Part shown: one piece after another, positions 1 to 7,406 of the stretch
Position numbering within the stretch: the stretch's first letter is position 1
Layout: every line of letters begins with the position of its first letter
Assembly (NCBI GenBank): GCA_028690665.1
Contig: JAQVAV010000010.1
Span: 115,874-179,873, forward strand
DNA length: 64,000 nt
Direction: 5' to 3'
Origin: Paludibacter sp.
Lineage (GTDB): Bacteria; Bacteroidota; Bacteroidia; Bacteroidales; Paludibacteraceae
Notes under the pieces: model-generated
Told to the model about the DNA's origin: nothing
Database searches by the model: none
The model's input: the letters and a program-made list of their open reading frames with translations, nothing else
Translations under genes and position numbers: made by a program

Positions 1-144
1 ACCAACCTGACCGTTTCGAAAGATGGAGGAGATGTGGATGCTATTACAGCTGCAACCATTAGTTCAAGAGCATTTCTGTATACAATCCGTAGCGCTTATC
101 AGGCATTCGTAAACAATACCGATGAATCAATTGCTGTAAATTAA
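1..144 (+). CDS. rnfG: RnfG, electron transport complex subunit G (3' end only)
   Basis: The window opens inside this gene; only the last 47 codons are present. RnfG is a membrane-anchored subunit of the Rnf complex, which couples ferredoxin:NAD+ electron transfer to ion pumping. The visible tail contains DAITAATISS (about residues 14-23 of the fragment), which matches the FMN attachment pattern D-x-x-[ST]-[GA]-A-T-x-[ST], where FMN is bound through phosphate to the Thr of AAT. The usual Gly of this motif is Ala here. The call also rests on position: rnfE and rnfA follow 16 bases downstream in the same direction, the normal rnfBCDGEA order. Confidence 0.85.
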   Translation, partial: TNLTVSKDGGDVDAITAATISSRAFLYTIRSAYQAFVNNTDESIAVN

Positions 145-160
145 AGAAAGGGAAAAAACA

Positions 161-754
161 ATGAGTAAAAATTCAAATTTACAGGTATTCCTCAACGGAA
201 TTATCAAGGAAAATCCGACGTTCGTGCTGATTCTCGGTATGTGTCCGACTTTGGCCACAACAACATCGGCCATCAACGGTTTAAGTATGGGCCTCGCAAC
301 CACTTTTGTATTGTTAGGTTCCAACGTTGTAATTTCATTACTGAAAAATATCATTCCGGACAAAGTTCGTATTCCGGCATTTATTGTGGTCATTGCCACT
401 TTTGTAAGTGTTGTGGAAATGAGTATGCAGGCCTATCTCCCGGCATTGTACGAAAGTCTAGGATTGTTTATTCCGCTTATCGTTGTTAACTGTATCGTAT
501 TGGGACGCGCTGAAGCTTTTGCTGCCAAAAATAATGTTTTGCGTTCTGCTCTCGACGGATTAGGTATGGGCCTCGGCTTCTCCATGGCGCTTACGTTATT
601 GGGAGCTGCCCGCGAACTGCTCGGAACAGGAAAAATTTTCGGATTGAACATTTTTCCGGACAAATACGGCATGTTGCTGTTCGTTCTGGCACCGGGAGCT
701 TTCATTGCATTAGGCTATCTGATTGCGATTGTCAACAAACTCAAAAAAGCCTGA
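161..754 (+). CDS. rnfE: RnfE, electron transport complex membrane subunit E
   Basis: 197-residue integral membrane protein of the Rnf complex, of normal length for RnfE/NqrD. Features seen: an amphipathic start, the conserved NPTFVLILGMCPTLATTTSA segment (residues 18-37), about six hydrophobic segments, and the second-half motif VNCIVLGRAEAFA, where the Cys sits in a membrane segment. RnfE and RnfA are homologous inverted-topology subunits that share a membrane iron-sulfur site built from such Cys residues. The start ATG lies 16 bases after the rnfG stop and is preceded by a purine-rich stretch (AAAGAAAGGG). It is co-transcribed with rnfG upstream and rnfA downstream (40-base gap). Which ion is pumped (Na+ or H+) cannot be read from this gene alone. 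Confidence 0.95.
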   Translation: MSKNSNLQVFLNGIIKENPTFVLILGMCPTLATTTSAINGLSMGLATTFVLLGSNVVISLLKNIIPDKVRIPAFIVVIATFVSVVEMSMQAYLPALYESLGLFIPLIVVNCIVLGRAEAFAAKNNVLRSALDGLGMGLGFSMALTLLGAARELLGTGKIFGLNIFPDKYGMLLFVLAPGAFIALGYLIAIVNKLKKA

Positions 755-794
755 CCAATAAACTATTCAACAACCCATTAAAATACTATAAGAT

Positions 795-1370
795 ATGTCA
801 TATATTTTAATTTTTATCAGCGCAGTATTTGTAAACAACATTGTGTTGTCTCAGTTTTTGGGAATTTGTCCGTTTCTGGGCGTTTCTAAAAAAATCGATA
901 CTGCTTTGGGAATGAGCGGTGCAGTTGCATTTGTAATGACCATTGCAACAATCTTCACCTATATTATTCAGAAATTTGTGCTCGAACCGTTCAATATCGG
1001 TTTTTTACAAACCATCACTTTCATCCTGATTATTGCAGCTCTGGTGCAATTAGTGGAAATTATTCTGAAAAAAGTATCTCCGGCTCTTTATCAGGCGCTT
1101 GGTGTATTCCTGCCCCTGATTACGACCAACTGTGCAATTCTTGGTGTAGCAATTTTGGTTGTTCAGAAGGATATGAACATGATTGAAAGTGTGGTATTTG
1201 CCATTTCCACAGCCATTGGTTTTGGTCTAGCATTGATTCTTTTTGCAGGAATCCGTGAACAACTCAGCATGGTAAAACTCCCGAAAGGTATGGAAGGAAC
1301 CCCTATTTCTTTGCTTACAGCAGGTCTGTTGGCTATGGCATTTATGGGTTTTGCCGGTATCGTAAAATAA
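795..1370 (+). CDS. rnfA: RnfA, electron transport complex membrane subunit A
   Basis: 191-residue integral membrane protein and last gene of the rnf operon. It begins with the family-typical MSYILIFISAVFVNNIVLSQ, followed by FLGICPFLGVSKK; the Cys of GICPFLG and that of TTNCAILGV are the conserved membrane Cys residues of the RnfA/NqrE family. Six hydrophobic segments are visible and the length is normal. It is the homologue of RnfE and would pair with it in the membrane core. After the stop there is an inverted repeat at 1385-1420 but no U-run following it on this strand, so the operon end is not clearly marked by an intrinsic terminator. Confidence 0.95.
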   Translation: MSYILIFISAVFVNNIVLSQFLGICPFLGVSKKIDTALGMSGAVAFVMTIATIFTYIIQKFVLEPFNIGFLQTITFILIIAALVQLVEIILKKVSPALYQALGVFLPLITTNCAILGVAILVVQKDMNMIESVVFAISTAIGFGLALILFAGIREQLSMVKLPKGMEGTPISLLTAGLLAMAFMGFAGIVK

Positions 1371-1384
1371 TAGTTTGATAATTT

Positions 1385-1420
1385 GATGAAATGCTGAGCA
1401 GTTCTACATCAGCATTCATC
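1385..1420. repeat. Hairpin-forming inverted repeat after rnfA
   Basis: AATGCTGA (1390-1397) pairs with TCAGCATT (1409-1416), and GATG (1385-1388) with CATC (1417-1420) around a one-base bulge. It sits 15 bases after the rnfA stop. The following bases are A-rich, not T-rich, on the + strand, so it is not a standard intrinsic terminator for rnf; it might stabilise the 3' end of the mRNA. Confidence 0.5.
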
Positions 1421-1485
1421 AAAAAAATAAAGGGAAGATAAAGTTTTTTAAGCTTACTTCCTTTTATTTTTTGCAAAAAATAGTT

Positions 1486-1493
1486 TACATTTG
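1486..1493 (+). promoter_or_regulatory. -7 promoter element of tRNA-Gly
   Basis: TACATTTG is an exact match to the Bacteroidota -7 consensus TAnnTTTG. Transcription would start near 1500, about 17 bases before the mature tRNA 5' end. No well-spaced -33 TTTG is seen. A decayed copy of this promoter lies 152 bases downstream. Confidence 0.65.
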
Positions 1494-1516
1494 TACTACT
1501 TTTTTGAAACCTCAAT

Positions 1517-1589
1517 GCGGCAGTAGCTCAGTTGGTAGAGCATCAGCTTCCCAAGCTGAGGGTCGCGGGTTCGAATCCCGTTTGCCGCT
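1517..1589 (+). tRNA. tRNA-Gly (anticodon CCC)
   Basis: A complete cloverleaf can be drawn: acceptor arm GCGGCAG/TTGCCGC (last pair G-U), D stem GCTC/GAGC with AGTTGGTA loop, anticodon stem TCAGC/GCTGA around loop TTCCCAA (anticodon CCC), variable loop GGGTC, and T stem GCGGG/CCCGT with loop TTCGAAT. The discriminator base is T, the bacterial tRNA-Gly identity. The 3' CCA is not encoded, as is usual in this phylum. It reads GGG glycine codons. Confidence 0.95.
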
Positions 1590-1637
1590 CTTTCTTTATT
1601 CCAAAATTGTAAAATAAAACTGTCTAAGAAAATAGTT

Positions 1638-1739
1638 TACATTTACATTATTTTCTGAAAGCTTAAAGTAGCAGTAACTCAGTTGACAGAGCATTTTTTT
1701 TATTAGACAGACTTCCCCAACTGGGGATTTAACCCCCAA
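1638..1739 (+). pseudogene. Decayed duplicate of the tRNA-Gly gene and its promoter
   Basis: From about 1630 the sequence repeats the upstream unit. AAAATAGTTTACATTT recurs at the same distance, with the -7 element degraded to TACATTTA (1638-1645). The tRNA start GCGGCAGTAGCTCAGTTGGTAGAGCAT appears as a mutated copy beginning at 1668, keeping GCAGTAACTCAGTTGACAGA. Past the D arm the copy is scrambled: a T-run, then ACTTCCCCAACTGGGGATTTAACCCCC, in which remnants of the anticodon and T arms can be suspected but no cloverleaf forms. I read it as a tandem duplication that lost function. The last bases abut the stop codon of the convergent PBP gene. Confidence 0.7.
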
Positions 1740-1744
1740 CTTTT

Positions 1745-4165
1745 TTATTCACTACCTTGTGTTTGAGGCACAACATCTGTCGCTTCTTCAAGTGGAATTT
1801 CTTCCGGAACATCTTCTGTATTGAGAGAATCTACAGCAGTTGTATCTTTCGGAATATAAGTAATACAGTTATACGGTTTACTAATCACTTCCTTAGGTTT
1901 CGTCGGAAATTTTCCCCTGTAATTTTTAAAGTTTTCATCTTTGAGCACTTTTTCCATGAAGAGAGCAAAAACCGGTAATGCGGTACGGCTTCCCTGTCCC
2001 AGTTCCCCTGTGCGGAAGTGTACACAACGTTGTTCGCCTCCAACCCAGGCGCCTCCGACTAAATTTTTAGTTACTCCCACAAACCATGCATCTGAATGAT
2101 TGGAGGATGTTCCTGTTTTGCCGCCAAAGTCAGTGTCATATCTGAATAAATCCCAACCCCACAAAGCCTGGGAAGTTCCACCCGGTTCTCTCATTCCTCC
2201 TTTAAGCATTTCGGTCATTAACCATGCTGTTTCATAAGGAATAACCCGTTTTTGTTCTTTCGGTCCTTCATATACGACTTTGCCGTTTTTGTCTTCAATG
2301 CGCGTTACAAGCACCGGTTCGTGATACATACCTTCATTAATAACCGTCGCATAAGAATTTACTAACTCAAGTAACGAAACATCCGAAGATCCGAGGCAGG
2401 TTGATGGTTTATCCTCCAAAGCTGTTTTTATTCCCATTAAATGAGCATAACGTATAATTTCCGGGATGCCGACTTCCTGTGAAATCTGTACTGCCACAGT
2501 ATTGATCGAACGGGCAAAGGCGTGTTTCAATGTCATGGAATAGTTCAAATACGTACCATTGGCATTGTGAGGAATCCACGATTTTTTTTCGCCATTCTCC
2601 ATATAATCCCATTTTACATATCTATCAACGGCTTTGTCGCAGGGTCCCATACCGTGCTCAAAGGCGGCAGTGTAATCGAACAATTTAAATGTAGAACCCG
2701 GCTGACGTTTTGACTGGGCAACTTTATCATATTGCCAGAATTTAAAATCAATATCGCCGACCCATGCTTTCACATCGCCCGTTTGAGATTCCATAGCCAC
2801 AAAACCACAGTGTAGAAAATGGTTCATATATCTGATAGAATCCATAACGCTGAGTGTTGTGTCCTTTTCACCTTTATCGTAATCAAAAACTTTTGTGCGA
2901 TGTGGAAGATTCAGATATTTATCAATAGAATCTTTGTTGCCGTCAAAACGTTTCTTATATAGTGCATAAGCATGAGTTCTTTTGGCAATATACTCAATAA
3001 AGTTTGGGATGTCGTGATGGTTTTCGTCCTGCCACGGATTTTGTCCGCGCCAATGATCAAAAAACTTTTTCTGTACACTATGCATTTGTTTATTTACGGC
3101 GTCCTCAGCATATTTTTGCAATCTGGAATCTATAGTGACATAAATTTTTAATCCATCGGAATACAAATCATAACCATTGTTTTTTTCCCAATCGGCGAGA
3201 TATTTGGCCAAATAAGATCTGAAATGTAATGCTTTCCCATCAAAATTCTGCTCAATGCTGTAGTCTAACTTAATTGGAGTATGCTTTAAAGAATCGCATA
3301 CATGCTGTGAAATGATTTTATGTGTTACCAAATTTTGTAGAACGACATTCCGGCGTATCTTCGAATTTTTAGGATTTATCTTAGGATTGTACGTTGTTGT
3401 AGCTTTGAGCAATCCGACTAATGTTGCCGATTGTTCGTAATTCAGCTTGGCAGGCGTTGTTTTGAAATATGTTTTAGCAGCAGTGCGGATACCATAGGAA
3501 TTGCTTCCAAAATCAACCGTATTCAGATACATGGTAAGAATATCCTGTTTTGAATAGAAAATCTCAATTTTGACAGCCGAAATCCATTCCTTCATTTTCA
3601 TTACCACTAATTTAACTGCGGGGATATATCCGAACAATCCTGTCGAGTACTGATTTCGGGTTTTATACATATTTTTCACCAGCTGCTGGGTGATTGTACT
3701 TGCTCCGCGGGCATCTCCTTTGGCCATATCCTTCATAGCTGCCAAAACACCCTGAAAATCAATACCGAAATGCTCGTAAAAACGTTCATCTTCAGTTGCG
3801 ATTAAAGTTTTAATGAGAATAGGTGAGATGTCCTCAAAATTCACAGGAACGCGGTTTTCCGTGAAGTATTTCCCGATTATTTTGCCATCGGCGCTTATAA
3901 TTTCGGAAGCTGCACTTTGTTGGGGATGGCCGATGCTGTAAAGGCTTGGCGACTTTCCAAAAAGCCAGAGGAAGTTGATGTCTATTAGAAAAAGGAAAAG
4001 GAAAAACATCCAAATGAATGTAAACACAACATTAAGAATTTTTCGATACCAGACAAGATTTCTGAAACGTATCATTCTGGCTTTACGCCAGTTGGTAAAT
4101 GTTTTCCACCACTTGGGCAGAAGAACAGAAAAAAATCCCCATACACCGGAGAGTAGTTTTTTCAT
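1745..4165 (-). CDS. mrcA: Penicillin-binding protein 1A, bifunctional peptidoglycan synthase
   Basis: 806-residue bitopic class A PBP that polymerises and crosslinks peptidoglycan in the periplasm. Order: short cytoplasmic basic tail; one membrane anchor (about residues 45-68); GT51 glycosyltransferase domain with EDERFYEHFGID (catalytic Glu) and RGASTITQQLVKN; transpeptidase domain with the SxxK motif in QPGSTFKLF, the SxN motif in ARSINTVA and KTGT in GGKTGTSSNHSDAWF. All catalytic motifs are intact. The chosen ATG (4165) lies just below a -7 element at 4229-4236 and begins MKKLLSGVWGFF; an in-frame start at 4231 would lie inside the promoter. The C-terminal 40 residues are acidic and low in complexity. 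Confidence 0.93.
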   Translation of the reverse strand: MKKLLSGVWGFFSVLLPKWWKTFTNWRKARMIRFRNLVWYRKILNVVFTFIWMFFLFLFLIDINFLWLFGKSPSLYSIGHPQQSAASEIISADGKIIGKYFTENRVPVNFEDISPILIKTLIATEDERFYEHFGIDFQGVLAAMKDMAKGDARGASTITQQLVKNMYKTRNQYSTGLFGYIPAVKLVVMKMKEWISAVKIEIFYSKQDILTMYLNTVDFGSNSYGIRTAAKTYFKTTPAKLNYEQSATLVGLLKATTTYNPKINPKNSKIRRNVVLQNLVTHKIISQHVCDSLKHTPIKLDYSIEQNFDGKALHFRSYLAKYLADWEKNNGYDLYSDGLKIYVTIDSRLQKYAEDAVNKQMHSVQKKFFDHWRGQNPWQDENHHDIPNFIEYIAKRTHAYALYKKRFDGNKDSIDKYLNLPHRTKVFDYDKGEKDTTLSVMDSIRYMNHFLHCGFVAMESQTGDVKAWVGDIDFKFWQYDKVAQSKRQPGSTFKLFDYTAAFEHGMGPCDKAVDRYVKWDYMENGEKKSWIPHNANGTYLNYSMTLKHAFARSINTVAVQISQEVGIPEIIRYAHLMGIKTALEDKPSTCLGSSDVSLLELVNSYATVINEGMYHEPVLVTRIEDKNGKVVYEGPKEQKRVIPYETAWLMTEMLKGGMREPGGTSQALWGWDLFRYDTDFGGKTGTSSNHSDAWFVGVTKNLVGGAWVGGEQRCVHFRTGELGQGSRTALPVFALFMEKVLKDENFKNYRGKFPTKPKEVISKPYNCITYIPKDTTAVDSLNTEDVPEEIPLEEATDVVPQTQGSE

Positions 4166-4228
4166 TCCTGTATTTTTATTAGAATATTTGATCCAAGAAA
4201 GCAAGAAATATCCATTATGAATTCGGCG

Positions 4229-4236
4229 CAAAATTA
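4229..4236 (-). promoter_or_regulatory. -7 promoter element of the PBP1A gene
   Basis: On the minus strand this reads TAATTTTG, matching TAnnTTTG. It predicts a start of transcription near 4222 and supports translation from 4165. Confidence 0.55.
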
Positions 4237-4363
4237 ATATAAATGCACGAAATCAGCTTCAAATGACATAAAAGTTTTTATTGCATTTGTCTAAACATAG
4301 AATTATCTGAATCTCTGTTTATAAATAACTGAAATAATGCGGGTAAAGTTTAGAAAAACAAAA

Positions 4364-4387
4364 AAGGCCGCAAGATATTGCAGCCTT
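4364..4387 (-). terminator. Intrinsic terminator of metK
   Basis: On the minus strand AAGGCTGCAA pairs with TTGCGGCCTT (one G-U pair) around a four-base loop, followed by TTTTTGTTTTTC. It lies 22 bases beyond the metK stop codon. Confidence 0.85.
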
Positions 4388-4408
4388 TCCTCATCAAATC
4401 TTAATATA

Positions 4409-5689
4409 TTAAATACCAAATTCAGTTTTAATCGCATCTGCCATATCTGTTTTTTCCCAGGTAAACAGTTCAACCGTTTTACTGATCTCGATTCCGTTGC
4501 CATCTTTAAAGGTTTTGGTAACCGTTTTAGGGGTACGTCCGACGTGTCCGTAAGAAGCTGTCTCTTCATAAATGGGGTTACGTAGTTTCAGCCGTTCTTC
4601 AATGGCTTTCGGGCGCATGTCGAATAATTTTTCAATTTTTGCCGCAATTTCGCCGTCGTTTAAATCAACCTGAGCTGTACCGTAAGTATTAATGTAAAGG
4701 TTCATGGGCTTGGCTACTCCGATAGCGTATGCAACCTGAACCAATACTTCATTTGCCAAACCGGCGGCTACTATGTTTTTAGCTATATGACGTGCTGCAT
4801 AAGCTGCCGAACGGTCTACTTTGGAAGGATCCTTGCCAGAGAAAGCTCCACCTCCGTGAGCCCCTTTGCCACCATAAGTATCTACAATAATTTTTCGTCC
4901 GGTTAACCCGGTATCGCCGTGAGGACCACCGATAACGAATTTGCCGGTCGGATTTACATGTAAGGTGTAATCGCCTTTGAAGAGGTTGGCAAACTGCACA
5001 TCCAAAGCCTGAACACGAGGAATCAGGATGTTTTTTACATCTTCACGAATTTTTGCCAACATTTCCTCATCTGCTTCGGCCTGCGTTTTTGTTGCTGTAG
5101 GTAAAACAAATTCATCGTGCTGTGTTGAAACCACAATCGTGTTTACACTCACCGGTTGATTGTTATCGTCGTATTCGATAGTTACCTGTGATTTTGAATC
5201 GGGGCGAAGATAAGTCATTACTTTTCCTTCGCGACGAATAGCCGCTAATTCTTCAACCAGAGCATGTGAAAGGTCAAGTGCAATTGGCATCAGGTTTTTT
5301 GTTTCTTTGGTAGCATAACCAAACATCATTCCCTGGTCACCGGCTCCCTGATTCATAGGGTCTTCACGCTCTACGCCACGATTAATATCACCGGATTGCT
5401 CGTGAATAGCAGAAAAAATACCGCAGGCATTTCCATCGAACATATACTCGCTTTTAGTATAGCCAATGCGGTTAATAACACGACGTGCCACGGATTGAAC
5501 ATCAATGTAAGCGTTTGATTTTACTTCACCGGCTAAAACAACCTGTCCGGTTGTAACCAATGTCTCGCAAGCCACTTTCGAATTGCTGTCGAGCGCTAAA
5601 AAATTATCGAGAATGGCGTCTGAAATCTGATCGGCAACTTTGTCAGGATGCCCCTCAGACACCGATTCAGAAGAAAATAAATATCCCAT
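4409..5689 (-). CDS. metK: S-adenosylmethionine synthetase
   Basis: 426 residues. Makes SAM from methionine and ATP in the cytoplasm. Family landmarks: [21 protein letters not shown] at the N-terminus (ATP/methionine site, HPDK), [12 protein letters not shown] in the middle, [20 protein letters not shown] and [20 protein letters not shown] in the C-terminal half. The length is slightly above the enterobacterial protein (about 384), as is common in Bacteroidota. The start is ATG at 5689 (MGYLFSSES); two codons upstream is only a TTG. A long 5' leader contains a SAM-II-like riboswitch, which implies feedback by its own product. Monocistronic, with a terminator at 4364-4387. Confidence 0.96.
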   Translation of the reverse strand: MGYLFSSESVSEGHPDKVADQISDAILDNFLALDSNSKVACETLVTTGQVVLAGEVKSNAYIDVQSVARRVINRIGYTKSEYMFDGNACGIFSAIHEQSGDINRGVEREDPMNQGAGDQGMMFGYATKETKNLMPIALDLSHALVEELAAIRREGKVMTYLRPDSKSQVTIEYDDNNQPVSVNTIVVSTQHDEFVLPTATKTQAEADEEMLAKIREDVKNILIPRVQALDVQFANLFKGDYTLHVNPTGKFVIGGPHGDTGLTGRKIIVDTYGGKGAHGGGAFSGKDPSKVDRSAAYAARHIAKNIVAAGLANEVLVQVAYAIGVAKPMNLYINTYGTAQVDLNDGEIAAKIEKLFDMRPKAIEERLKLRNPIYEETASYGHVGRTPKTVTKTFKDGNGIEISKTVELFTWEKTDMADAIKTEFGI

Positions 5690-5773
5690 ATACAATTAAT
5701 AATTAAAAAATTAATAATGAATAATGGAGATTTAGAAAGGGACTTAGTTGCTGAAAGGTGGAAAATGAAGTTA

Positions 5774-5822
5774 CCATTTAGCATTTTTTTCTGTGGTTGC
5801 AAGCAGTCCAAATCTCTCCACA
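5774..5822 (-). promoter_or_regulatory. SAM-II-like riboswitch in the metK leader
   Basis: Read on the minus strand, the elements come in the order known for the SAM-II (SAM-alpha) aptamer. TGTGG (5822-5818) pairs with CCACA (5796-5792) to close P1. Between them lie GATTTGG (5814-5808) and TGCTTGCAA (5805-5797). After an A-rich linker comes GCTAAATGG (5782-5774), matching the conserved GCTAAAnAGG tail that forms the pseudoknot with the TTGCA loop segment. Transcription from the -7 element at 5836-5843 would begin about 7 bases before the aptamer. The genetic context, metK, fits a SAM sensor. The tail-to-start distance (about 85 bases) is longer than in classic SAM-II leaders, so the expression platform is unclear. 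Motif recognition is from memory of the family, not from a covariance search. Confidence 0.75.
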
Positions 5823-5835
5823 TTTTATACGATTG

Positions 5836-5843
5836 CAAAGGTA
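5836..5843 (-). promoter_or_regulatory. -7 promoter element of metK
   Basis: Minus strand TACCTTTG matches TAnnTTTG. The predicted transcript start (about 5829) lies immediately upstream of the riboswitch. Confidence 0.65.
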
Positions 5844-6573
5844 CTAAAAAGTTTTATATCCATAACCGAATTTTGAAAAAAAGTGATATTAATATAATAA
5901 GTCAGAGCATAATAACGAGAGAATGAATCGTATGTGTAGATAATAAAGTGCTGATTATAAGAGGGTAAAATAATGGGGCGATTCTTTTTTAAGGATTTAA
6001 TTGTTAGTCATGTGAAAAGGATGATTAAAAAAGTATTTATAAACAAATTTCAGGACAAAACGCAGATTGTTATGCAAACAAGCTGTCAGGGCTAAAGCCT
6101 CTGAATCGGAGATATATTAAGCAGCGTAGCTGTGGTTTCTTTGTAAAAAGGCTGATTGCATAAATATCTTAGGGGCGTAGCCCTAATATTTTATAACAAA
6201 TGTGTTTTATGTAATCAATTATTAATCGAACTCGTCTTGACTTTTCGTAGTAATTCTTTGTTTTAATAAAGATTAGAAAAATAAGACAAAAGATTCCTCG
6301 ATAGAATCAGGATTACAGAAGTCTGTAGAGAATAAAATCTGTATTTTCTGTCTGAAAAGGGAATATAATACTCGTTAATTTTGCCTTGATTTAAAAGTCA
6401 AGATAAGTTCATCTATTTAAAAAACATGTACGGGAAAATATTATTTGTGAAAAATTGAGAATTTATTGATGTTGCTAACAGTAATGAGAATTTATAAAGT
6501 GTCTCTTTCGGACAACAAAATATTATAAATTGATTAAAAGGACTTTTTTCTGTTTTTTTTCATTGAAAAGGTC
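5844..6573. other. Gene-free interval with a cluster of short palindromes
   Basis: About 730 bases without a credible gene on either strand. The only structure I see is a cluster at 6086-6186 of GC-rich palindromes in otherwise AT-rich DNA: TCAGGGCTAAAGCCTCTGA (6086-6104), CAGC-GTA-GCTG (6122-6132) and TTAGGG-GCGTAG-CCCTAA (6169-6186). Two of them have the same C-GTA-G centre. They resemble REP-type extragenic palindromes. The remainder is AT-rich and featureless to the eye. Confidence 0.5.
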
Positions 6574-6581
6574 TAACTTTG
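6574..6581 (+). promoter_or_regulatory. -7 promoter element of the transaldolase gene
   Basis: TAACTTTG matches TAnnTTTG. The predicted transcript starts near 6588 and has a leader of about 40 bases. Confidence 0.6.
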
Positions 6582-6629
6582 CACCCTGAAAACAATTAGT
6601 TGCGGAGTAATTTTTTAAAAGAGAATATT

Positions 6630-7295
6630 ATGATTTATTTAGCAGACACAGCTAACATTCAGGAATTGAAAGACCTGTTTTATTATTTCCCGTTGGAAGG
6701 TGTAACTACCAATCCAACAATTATTGCAGCAGAAAAACAACCTTTGTCCGTGATTCTGCCTCAAATTATTGAACTTGTAGGAAATAAAATGTTACATGTT
6801 CAGGTTATCAGCGAAAAAGCAGAAGACATGCTTCGCGAAGCCAAATTTTATAAACAAAAGTATAATCTGGGGGATAATTATTATGCAAAGATTCCTGTGT
6901 CGAAAGAAGGTTATAAGGCAATTCCCATGATTAAAGATGCCGGCATAAATGTTACGGCTACAGCTATTTTTACACAACAACAGGCTCTTGTTGCAGCACG
7001 TGCCGGCGCCGATTGGGTTGCTCCTTATGTAAATCGTTTAGATAACATTTCATCTCATGGGATAGAAGTGGTAAAGCATATTGTTGATAATATCCGTGAG
7101 TTCAAACTTAGTGCTAAAGTATTGGCTGCCAGTTTTAAAACTGTCGATCAGGTTCACCGGGTAAGTATGTCTGGTAGCCATGCAGCTACAATTAGCTATG
7201 AGCTGCTGGAACGCCTGCGCAGTCATCCAATGACCGATATGAGTATTGAAGCCTTTATAAAAGACGGAAAAGATTTATACGATCTTAAATTCTAA
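6630..7295 (+). CDS. fsa: Transaldolase of the fructose-6-phosphate aldolase (FSA/TalC) type
   Basis: 221 residues, the short single-domain class of transaldolases. Transfers or cleaves a dihydroxyacetone unit in the pentose phosphate pathway. Visible: Asp6 in YLADTAN, EGVTTNPTII (residues 23-32), the Schiff-base Lys87 in YYAKIPVS, TATAIFTQQQAL, and ASFKTVDQV. The start chosen is ATG 6630 (MIYLADTAN), the canonical family N-terminus; an upstream in-frame start at 6600 would add ten non-conserved residues. Whether the physiological activity is transaldolase or F6P aldolase cannot be told from these motifs. Followed by a strong bidirectional terminator. Confidence 0.93.
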   Translation: MIYLADTANIQELKDLFYYFPLEGVTTNPTIIAAEKQPLSVILPQIIELVGNKMLHVQVISEKAEDMLREAKFYKQKYNLGDNYYAKIPVSKEGYKAIPMIKDAGINVTATAIFTQQQALVAARAGADWVAPYVNRLDNISSHGIEVVKHIVDNIREFKLSAKVLAASFKTVDQVHRVSMSGSHAATISYELLERLRSHPMTDMSIEAFIKDGKDLYDLKF

Positions 7296-7321
7296 TTTTA
7301 TTCTCATATTATCAAAATTTA

Positions 7322-7371
7322 AACAATACAGCCTGAAATCTGATTCGGATTTCAGGCTGTATTGTTTTTTA
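7322..7371. terminator. Bidirectional terminator between the transaldolase and OPT genes
   Basis: A perfect 19-bp stem (7322-7340 with 7348-7366) with a 7-base loop, followed by TTTT on the + strand. It separates two convergent genes and probably serves both, although the minus-strand side lacks a long U-run. Confidence 0.9.
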
Positions 7372-7406
7372 TCTGTATTGTGGAAATGTCGAAAGAGAAT
7401 CCGGCA

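Noticed and set aside
1385..1420. Inverted repeat after rnfA as intrinsic terminator
   Set aside because: The bases after the hairpin are A-rich rather than T-rich on the rnf strand; kept only as a hairpin.
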